Shown here one piece after another: positions 56,271 through 64,000 of a stretch of 64,000 nucleotides of DNA (the first letter of the stretch is position 1; every line of letters begins with the position of its first letter). Under the pieces are notes generated by a model. The model had not been told where the DNA came from and did not search any database. It saw only the letters and a list, made by a program, of their open reading frames with translations. The DNA lies in the NCBI GenBank assembly GCA_014529385.2, contig CM043947.1, positions 124,778,391 to 124,842,390 on the forward strand. Reading direction: 5' to 3'. The stretch is from Adiantum capillus-veneris. Taxonomy: Eukaryota > Streptophyta > Polypodiopsida > Polypodiales > Pteridaceae. A program made the position numbers and the translations under genes.

Positions 56271-57953
56271 GACGAGTAAGCATAATCATTTTTTGATTTT
56301 TGACACTAAGAACGCAGTTAATGAACGCATTGAAAATTGCACGCTGTCGTGGGAATGGCACGTTCCCTCATATTATATAAATTGGGGAGGATTGTGCAAA
56401 CTCCCCCATGTAAGGAGACTTGCATGTTTTTTTTTAACTTTAAAGATGAAAATGGAACAACAAACAATTAATAACATTGACATGTTGTATGGTCACGAAC
56501 GTTGAGCTTGACAAAATTCTAACCCTCCTTGTGGTTTTTTGCGAGGTACCCCTTTGAAGCACTACGATCGGTATCCCATTTTTGCAAAGAACGCCTCTGA
56601 ACCACGACAATTGGTATCCCAAACAGTCTCAGGTAAAAAAATCTAACATGCTTTGTTGAAATCTCTCTCCATGCTTCATTTCCTCTTGGATAAAAAAATC
56701 AAACAACCTTGGATGAACTCTCTCTCTCTCTCTCTCTCTCCTCCATTTTGAATTCTCTCCTCCCATTTAATAAATATCTTAGACAAAGTAATAGCATCAA
56801 ATAAACAATTTTTTTTCTCATATAAGAGCGAGCGAGACCCATCATAGGCAAGTTGCACGAGCTAGTTATTATAAAATTCTTTTCAATGGTGTTTATAAAG
56901 GACATAGTGAACTTTCACCTTGTTTTATTTTAGTTTTTTATGTGTCTTTTAATTTTATTTCTTTTTTATTTTTTTTTGTTTTCAAATGATAATTTGCAAT
57001 GTGCACTTTTCACCCTGTTATTTAAGTGGAGCCTTTCCTAATATATAAACCATTTGTGATTATGGCCAAGATCACAAGTTGGCAAGGACATTTGAAAAGG
57101 AGCATGCTTCCACCAAGGAGGCTTCCCATTGGCACAAAAGGAAATTACACTTCTCCAGACCCATAAAAAAATTGGCGAGCACCCCCCTCCTCCTTCCCTC
57201 AGAAGAGCGGTTCTACCACCCACTTTATAGCACAAAAGATGGATTGATGTGATTGGAATGAATCCAGGAGCTACGCACTCAACACTACCGCTACTACACT
57301 ACAACTCATTGGGCATCAAGATCTTGCAGAATAAATTTTATAGAGCTCCCTCTAGCCCTTGTAAACGAAGGGAGAGGTGAAAGAAAGAGTGTAAGATTTT
57401 TGTTGTCGACTCTTGTGAACTCAACATGTATATGCATTGTTCACCTTATTATTTAAGTAGAGCTTTTCCTAATATATAAATCATTTGTGAGTATGTATAA
57501 TGGATAATATAACTTTATATTAAAACACAAAAAAGTTTCATGTGGATATTGTAGGCACTCATTTAAACCATAAATTTCATTTTCCCCCTTAACTTAGGAG
57601 GCCTTTGTGCCTTCTCACCTTATTTTTAAGAAGGACCCGTCATGGTCATGGGATCGACAACGACGAATTGTGTGCCTGTGGGGTACTGCGGGGCTTTTGA
57701 TGTCCCCAATGCCCAAACAAAAACCGAAAAAAGTAAACTAGGACAAAAAGAGTAAACTCTGACACGCCTCTGTAAAATAAGATAGTCGAGTTTACCTCGC
57801 ATGTGATGAAGATCTCCATGTGCTCTCTCCATGTGCAGTTGAGCCCATAGACATAGAGAGGATTCACACTAAACCGGTGGAAGAGGGATGGCTTGGCACA
57901 AGCCAATGAGAAGTCTCCATGTGGACATTGTTGTTCACACAAGGCGAGAAAAA
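56271..57953. other. No gene seen; low-complexity and a dispersed 60-bp repeat
   Basis: A (CT)n run lies at 56717-56743, an AT-rich stretch around 56930-57000, and two related blocks at about 57001-57064 and 57427-57492 (shared TATTTAAGT, CCTAATATATAAA, CATTTGTGA). Confidence 0.5.
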
Positions 57954-58132
57954 TGAAGGAACTGTGCAGGAGAGAAGAGGAAGGAGAAGAGCACACGACA
58001 CACAGATATGGGTGGGAGACTCGATCAGAGTGAGCAACCTCCTATACACTTATGCTATGTATAAGGTATACAAGTCAGTGGGCGCCCAGACTCTGGGCGG
58101 CCGGGCAAGGCACATGCACCTATACCCCAACA
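57954..58132 (-). repeat. 3' LTR (left) of the copia derivative
   Basis: 179 bp. The purine tract AGTGGAAGG adjoins it on the minus strand, at about 58134-58142. Confidence 0.88.
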
Positions 58133-58211
58133 ACCTTCCACTTAAAGGCGACTGTGCCTTTAAGCAAGGGAACCTAGTCTAAAGACTACAAAAGGCGAGA
58201 GAAAATCTCTC

Positions 58212-59135
58212 TCAACCGATGCCAAATGGCTGGCTGTGATCGTGTGCATCCGGCTGTCCTGCTCCCGTGTAAGTCCATACACCACCAAACATACCGCACA
58301 CGTACTGCAAGTATGTACGCAATACCTGCATATCTCCCTCGTGCACTATGCCATCATCAGTCAACAAACGACTTACAACCCCAACTGCAAATGCTCCCAC
58401 TGCAGCTGCGATATCCGGTCTCAAGATCAGCATCTCATACATGAGACCACCGAATGCCGATGCAATGCTAGCGGGCCTTGCTAGCTCTACGGAGCATGCA
58501 TCAACATATATATCCCTGGCAATAGGCATCTCTGATTGATAAGGTGTGTCAGCCACATTCATTTCCTGCCTGTCTGCAAAAGACGCATCAACCTGTCATG
58601 CAGCCTCAGAGCAAACCAGTTGCTCTAGGTGTCTGTTGGAAGACATATCCTGCACAACTATATCCCCATGCTGACTGTCGATCATAGAAAGGAATGACTG
58701 CATAATCACTGACTTCTCAGCCTCCTCTGCAATCATCCACTGCAAACATGACCACTCAATCTGCTCTGACTCACTAGAGCTCTCATGCTCTAACTCCGTA
58801 TGTATAGACTCTTGCACAACGTCCTCCTGTCGTGACTCACTAGAGCAAGACTGCTCTACCTGCCTAACCTGCATAGAAGTATCTTGCACAACTGACTCTC
58901 TGCTTTGATCAATCACTAGCAAAGCATGCATGTATGACTCTATCACCTCTCTGTGTGACTGCTCAAGTCGTGCCCCAATTGTGTGCACAACGAGCTCACT
59001 ACTCTGCACTCCATGCAAAGCACCCTGCAACCCATGAGCAAAAGAGACTCTTCGGGTCTCTCGCTCTCTGCATGGATGCATCATTGCAGAGACTATCCCA
59101 TCTCTCACGTGATCTATATGCAAGGGACAAAGCAT
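58212..59135 (-). pseudogene. pol: Acidic frame ending in a copia RT remnant
   Basis: One frame, 308 codons, with a single TGA at 58596. The first 180 residues are rich in Glu, Ser, Gln and His (EQSCSSESRQEDVVQESIHT) and unlike any copia enzyme I know. After the TGA the frame reads NVADTPYQSEM, then SAFGGLMYEMLILRPDIAAA and VGVVSRLLTDDGIVHEG. That corresponds to the conserved copia PYQSAVGSLMYAM, TRPDIA, VSRFLSNPG region just past the RT active site, with small duplications. RNase H is missing. Confidence 0.65.
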
Positions 59136-59224
59136 GCCACACCTCGCACCTCTCTAGCATCTGTCATGCCCAAATCTGCATCACGCATCTGTTGCCTCCG
59201 TTGTCTCAAACGCCTGAAACATCG

Positions 59225-59645
59225 ACGCCTAATGTGCCCTCTATGTCAACAATGCCAACATGTCAAGTCTCTATGCCATCGAGACTTGCGTGTGGGACCA
59301 ATCTCTCCCATGGACATAGAAGTGGGACTAGACTCCCCTATAGACATGGATGTCGCGTACATAGCCTGTAAACTTTGCTATAAAGCATGAGTTGTAGTCT
59401 CCCTCGAGACTTGCGCAGTAAACAGACTCAACCAGATGCAAACGAATCGTAGACATTGCTAACTCATCAAGATCCTGCCAATCATCATCACGCATAGACT
59501 TGGGCTTCGCTGATAAACCACGCAAGGGTTTATCCCGCCCCAAATCCGCCAATGCAACAAGCATATGCTCCTTCCAAGCAAAAAAATCTGCACCATCAAA
59601 CTGTGTTAGACCATAACGCTAGAAGTCAAATGAAAAATCAGCCAT
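59225..59645 (-). pseudogene. gag: Copia gag with CCHC knuckle
   Basis: From ATG 59643-59645: FDGADFFAWKEHMLVALADL, a KPKSMRDDDWQDLDELAMST segment and IRLHLVESV, the standard start of copia gag. A shift near 59410 leads to VSRETTTHAL, QSLQAMYA, and then the knuckle Cys-Trp-His-Cys-stop-His-Arg-Gly-His-Ile-Arg-Arg-Arg-Cys near 59250. A TGA in it replaces a residue between the second Cys and the His. A TAG lies near residue 9. Confidence 0.8.
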
Positions 59646-61125
59646 AATGCTTGCAAAAGAGCAACCAACAATGAGTAGCAAATGTCAACCAAATCAGCCC
59701 TAAACTGGCTCGAATCGCATAAAAAAAAGTCTGCAAATATGGCACAAAACCTAATGCAAAATTGCACCAATAACCGTGCAAAACCTTGCAAAAAATCACA
59801 AGTAAATATGACTTAATCGCGCATAAATATCTAGCAAAATTTTGGCAGAGTCTCCTTTGTAACCGGAGCAAAATCTCAACAGTAAACCTCAAAGAGACAA
59901 TAATATATGCCACAATGGCTAATCCGGGAATAAACTCGACCGGAATCACCTCACAAAGTCATACATATGAGCATACCCGCTCTTGCCGGAGTACCACTGA
60001 ACGGCACCTCAAATGACATACATGTGAGTGATGATTGCTGCCAAAATACCTTTCAATTGATGACCAAATGTTTTCCAGATAACTATAGCAACATTTCGCA
60101 AAACCTTGCAAGATCTGTTGCTATGTGCAATGTGAAATACGGCACACAAGGGCATACACAAGTGACTCCAAACTCCAACCAAATGATGGCAAAAAATCAC
60201 CTGTCAAAGTGGGAGTAAACTCAACCACTAAACTGTCAAAGAGCAACCTGCGGATATGTAGAAGCTATGGCGAGAACCTGGATAAAATCCAACAGAGTTT
60301 CTTTTATAAATTGAGCCAAATCTCAAATAATCTCATCCATAAACAAATACACAAATCCATATCACAAACCGCCAAGACCATGGCAACATAGCTCACTCTT
60401 GCATGAGTGGCTCTCTGGACAAATGCATATCCAAAAACCTGTGTACGCCTATGAATCTGTTGGTTGCTACAAAAAATACTTCGTGTGTGTGAGATATACC
60501 AAAAACAGTGTTTTTGGGACCCGAAAGTACACAAACAAACTTGCTGCTATACCTTCTGTAATTCAAATCAGAATTTCAGAAAATAGACATCACCATCGCA
60601 TCCGGAGCGTGCCAAAACCATGACCTAGACTCGTGGATCATGTAGATCTGACTCTGTATGACGGAGCTACGCAAACGAACTGCATTTTAGAGCCCGAAAA
60701 TGGCAAAAACTAGGTGCACACAGTCTTGAACCTGCTCCTACTCCACTTTGCGTGATGCAATGTCCTCTCAATGCAAGCTCCAATGCAAGAGCTCTGACAC
60801 AACAACATCCAAGCACTCGAATGTCAAGCTCTCCTCCGCCAAGCACTCCAATGCAAGAGCTCTGCCACAACAACATCCAAGCACTCGAATGTCAAGCTCT
60901 CCTCCGCCGAGCACTTCTCTATCGAGCTCCACTGAGCTCAAAGCTTCTCTCACCAAGGAAGCCGCAACCGCCTCCTCGACCAAGCTTGACCACACCAAGC
61001 TCCTAAGCTCCAAAGACAATCCGCCTCAAGCTAAAATCACTCTCCATGAAACTCCGCGATCAAACTCCACCGCAACGTCACCACGTCGAATTGCCCGATC
61101 CGACGTCGCCAAGCTCTACTACCAG
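59646..61125 (-). other. Long leader of the copia derivative with a 68-bp tandem duplication
   Basis: 1.5 kb without a recognisable protein. Units of 68 bp at about 60781-60848 and 60849-60916 differ at two or three bases and make the Ser/Ala-rich open frames seen here. Confidence 0.65.
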
Positions 61126-61137
61126 GCTCTGATACCA
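61126..61137 (-). promoter_or_regulatory. Primer-binding site, initiator tRNA-Met
   Basis: The minus strand reads TGGTATCAGAGC, 2 nt from the LTR. Confidence 0.9.
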
Positions 61138-61139
61138 AT

Positions 61140-61319
61140 TGAAGGAACTGTGCACGAGAGAAGAGGAAGGAGAAGAGCACACAACACACAGATATGGGTG
61201 GGGAGACTCAATCAGAGTGAGCAGCCCCCTATACACTTAAGCTATGTATAAGGTACACAAGTCAGTGGGCGCCTAGACTCTCGGCGACCGGGCAAGGCAC
61301 ATGCGCCTATACCCCAACA
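61140..61319 (-). repeat. 5' LTR (right) of the copia derivative
   Basis: 180 bp, the partner of 57954-58132. Confidence 0.88.
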
Positions 61320-61815
61320 AAAAGGAGAGCTCACATCACAACAAAAAGTTCCTCTCTCTCTCTCTCTCCAAAATAGAACTCCTGACCCTCCCTTTATAAG
61401 CTCCCCAACTTAGATGATTGGGGCGACTTGAGAGTTGGCTTATTCTCAAGTTCCATTGATGACACCTTACTCTAATTCAAAGAAGCAAGGATACGAGCAA
61501 TAGAAGTGAGGAAAGTATCTACGCTTCTTGTCATGTATATAAGGTTCCTACATCACTAGTCATGTTCCTTCTTGTCGTGGATATAAGGTTCTTATACCAC
61601 AAGTCAGGTCGATAACACAAACATCATGATGAGAGTTAGATCCTGCTTTCACTGGACAAAAATATCAACATACTTAGGATCTATAAACACGCATTTTTCT
61701 CTAAGTATATAGGGAACAATATGCTCCACCAACCTGTCCCGACCCCCTTTATAGGTTGGTCGAGCCCCCGTGCTTGGTTCACACCAGGCATCTACCCACC
61801 TCGGCTACCCTGGCT
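61320..61815 (-). other. Probable LTR of the chromovirus at the right edge
   Basis: It lies just beyond the chromodomain stop at about 61815 in element sense, where the 3' LTR should be. A (CT)n run is at 61351-61367 and a duplicated GTATATAAGGTTC-like word at 61535 and 61581. The second LTR is outside the window, so limits are unknown. Confidence 0.4.
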
Positions 61816-64000
61816 AGTCCCCTCTTAGAGAAGTGTTTTTATCCTCAAAAACAAAAGTGGGATATTTTTGCGTTAGAATACTAATGTTTTCCCAAATGGC
61901 CACTTCTTTAGGTAGATCTTTCCACTTAACTAATGCTTGATGGCGCACATGATGAAAAGTTCGTAAACACGGTATTGAGGAATGTGCATGGATTCATGTA
62001 TTGGGTTGGAGGTTTAATCAATCAACCAGAACTTGATAATTGATTACATTGCCATCCCCATGCAAGCATTTACATAAACGACTTACATAAAAGACTGAAT
62101 GAATACGGGAGTACCGTAGGTAGAGAAAGTCTGTAGGCCATATCACCCACTCACTTGAGTACTTTAAAAGGACCACAATATCTAAGAGATAATTTAGGTA
62201 TTGGTCTAGTTTTCAGACTTTTTGAATGTTCTGCAACACGTAAGAATACCTCTTCACCCTCGATGAAGGTGATGTGTCGATGTTTCTCATCATTATACTT
62301 CTTATATCGATCTTGTGCTTTGACGATTCTCATCAACATACTTCTTATATCAATCTTGTGCTTGTCGTACATTTTGAAGAGCAATTTTTAGCATAGCCAT
62401 ATAATCTTGGATAAAGTCCTTGACTTGCTGAATTTTCTTAGTATCCAACCCCACCATAATTGGTGATCTAGCTTGAAAATTGTAGGTAAGCATGAAAGAA
62501 CTAAAACATGCTTAGCACTACTATAAGCAAACTGCAAAATAGGGAGGTAATCCTTCCAATCAGATTGCTTCTTGCTTAGCGTATGCTCGTAGTATATCCT
62601 CTAGTACTTAATGAACTCATTTGGTCTACCCATCCATTTTTTGGATTATTTGTAGTACAAATATAAAGTTGTGTTCCTAGGCATTTAAAGATGGTCCTCT
62701 AGATGTAGCTATTAAATTTGGGATCACGATCACTCATATTGGTGTTGGGAAATCCATATAACCAATATAGATTGTCCACAAAGAGCTTACTAGCTCTGAA
62801 GTTTTAATAGTGGACTTGGTTGGAATAAATTTACAAAATTTAGTTAACCGGTCTACAATAGCCCATACCGAGTCCGTGTATGGTGGTTTGGTAGGCCCAC
62901 TAAGAAATCTATTGAGATACTCTTCCATTTTCCATTAAAAATCTCCAACAGATGTAAGAGGCCTCTTGCCTTTAGCCGCACTGTTTTATTAACTTGACAT
63001 TTTTGGCAATACAAGACATAGTCTTGAACATACCCATGTGAACTTGACCATAAAAAGTTTCATCGTGCAAGTGCGTAATTTTTCTTTATGCATGGATGCC
63101 CTGCACTAGGACTATCATGACATTCATAAAGAATTTGGCACCAAATGTCCGCATCCATCGATACACAAACTCCCCCTTTGTGGAGTAGGTACACATCATC
63201 AATTGACACACTACCAGCATTTGTGTGAGAAGGGTCCAAAAACTCATTGCAAAGTTTTGTAAAGAGAAGAGAGTTGATCTTGAGCATGTGAGTAAGAGAA
63301 TCAACAAACACATTGAATCGGCCTTTAAAATATCAAAAATTTAATTTATACTCCTAAAGAATCTTAGTCCACCAGGCCTTTCGACCCTTCAATCAGAATG
63401 TTGTGTAAATCATTTTATACTTCCATTGTTAAACACTATTTCAAATTGAGCACCATACAAATGATGTCGCCACGTTTTCAGAGAGGATTCTATTGAATAG
63501 ATCTCATGTTCATATGCAGAATAATTTGGATAGGCAAAATAAAGTTTTTTGCTTTCAAAAGAAATGGGTCTATTTTTCTAGAGAAGAAATACCCCAATAG
63601 CTCGATTATTGGCATTTGTTTCAAGCATGAAAGGTTTCATAGGATCGATAATAGCTAAAATGGATGCAGTAGCTAGAGCAACCTTAAGTGCACTGAAGCT
63701 TTGTTGTTGAGCTTCTCCCTGATGAAATTATTTGTCCTTGGCTTTCAATTGGTCCTTCTTAGGAAGAGCAATTTGGACATAAATTTTAACGAACCTTCGA
63801 TAAAGACTTGCAAAGCCCAAGAAAATCTGGAGCTCTTTCAATTTTTTTGGAGAACGAATGGCATCCACTTTGGATTGATCCATATGTAGTCCAACAATAG
63901 AATATAATACATGCCATAAATAATGAATTTCTTCTTTCAAAAATCACATTTGGTTTCCTCAACATATAATTTGTGTTGCCATAACAGATCAAATACTTGC
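61816..64000 (-). pseudogene. pol: Decayed chromovirus pol (RT thumb to chromodomain), runs off the window
   Basis: Order on the minus strand: RT thumb and connection (63940-63728: SIVGLHMDQSKVDAIRSPKK, LQIFLGFASLYRRFV); RNase H (about 63720-63330: ALATASILAIIDPMKPFMLE, NRAIGVFLL, YSAYEHEIYSI); integrase HHCC (63311-63060: ECHDSPSAGHPCIKK); integrase core start (62928-62734: SVWAIVDRLTKFCKFIPTKS); C-terminal domain (62384-62150: ITFIEGEEVFLRVAEHSK, SLRYCGPFKVL); and a chromodomain end (about 61960-61820: VKWKDLPKEVAIWENISI, FEDKNTSLRG). The FEDKN signature links it to the relics at 44.5 and 45.7 kb. Many stops and shifts; the second half of the integrase core is not readable. Confidence 0.85.

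Larger units (their letters stand above)
57954..61319 (-). mobile_element. Copia-type deletion derivative
   Basis: Short LTRs at 57954-58132 and 61140-61319 (179 and 180 bp) start TGAAGGAACTGTGCA and end CCCCAACA. They differ at only about ten to fifteen bases. An initiator-tRNA-Met primer site adjoins the right LTR on the minus strand. A-rich flanks make the target duplication ambiguous. The internal 3.0 kb contains a long leader, gag with its zinc knuckle, and a frame ending in the last part of RT; protease, integrase and most of RT are missing. Confidence 0.85.

Noticed and set aside
60752-61251. Ser/Ala-rich frames with repeated peptide near the right copia LTR
   Set aside because: They come from the 68-bp tandem duplication in the leader and the primer-site side of the LTR, with no copia protein signature.

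Overview
The window is plant nuclear heterochromatin. It is built almost entirely of LTR retrotransposons and their relics: Ty1/copia, Ty3/gypsy chromoviruses, and Tat/Ogre-like Ty3 elements with a second, archaeal-type RNase H. There is also one decayed hAT transposase, one decayed PPR gene, one decayed coiled-coil gene of unknown identity, and very long dinucleotide microsatellites. I see no intact host gene, rRNA, tRNA or CRISPR array. Plant-type initiator-tRNA-Met primer sites, a DUF659-type hAT gene with short introns and a PPR relic point to a land plant with a large genome. The wording of the PPR repeats reminds me of ferns, but that is a weak inference.

Positions 1-32965 form one nest, four insertion levels deep, which I can unpick from LTR pairs, primer sites and target duplications. 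Level 0 is a minus-strand, gag-only Tat-like element. Its left LTR ends at 637 and its right LTR starts at 21669 and ends at 32965. Level 1a is a plus-strand copia element (2147-20240) inserted inside the level-0 gag. Level 1b is a young plus-strand chromovirus (22058-30955, TSD CTTGT) inserted in the right level-0 LTR. Level 2 is a plus-strand gag-only Tat-like element (2661-18427) in the copia leader. Level 3 is a minus-strand Tat-like element (7114-16409) in the second LTR of level 2; it keeps gag, the end of RT, both RNase H domains and integrase.

From 33 to 43 kb come a minus-strand hAT pseudogene with three recognisable introns (33340-35553), an LTR remnant of a Ty3 element (35545-37625), an old LTR of a second Ty3 family, and a complete 3.25-kb deletion derivative of that family (39383-42636, TSD ACTAG) made of gag joined to the integrase C-terminus and chromodomain. 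From 43 to 49 kb are two chromovirus 3' ends in opposite orientation, tandem duplications, perfect palindromes and AT-rich sequence with no recognisable gene.

From 49 to 64 kb come a 3.6-kb minus-strand broken reading region for a coiled-coil protein I cannot name, a 178-bp-arm inverted repeat (53151-53565), a 203-bp tandem duplication, a PPR pseudogene, a 3.4-kb copia deletion derivative (57954-61319), and a decayed minus-strand chromovirus running off the right edge.

Three themes recur. Several elements lost the protease-to-RT part of pol but kept gag and a 3' tail. Three Tat-like elements with unrelated LTRs share one unusual primer-binding site. Premature stops in the three best-readable decayed genes are, as far as I can read them, all TAG or TAA.
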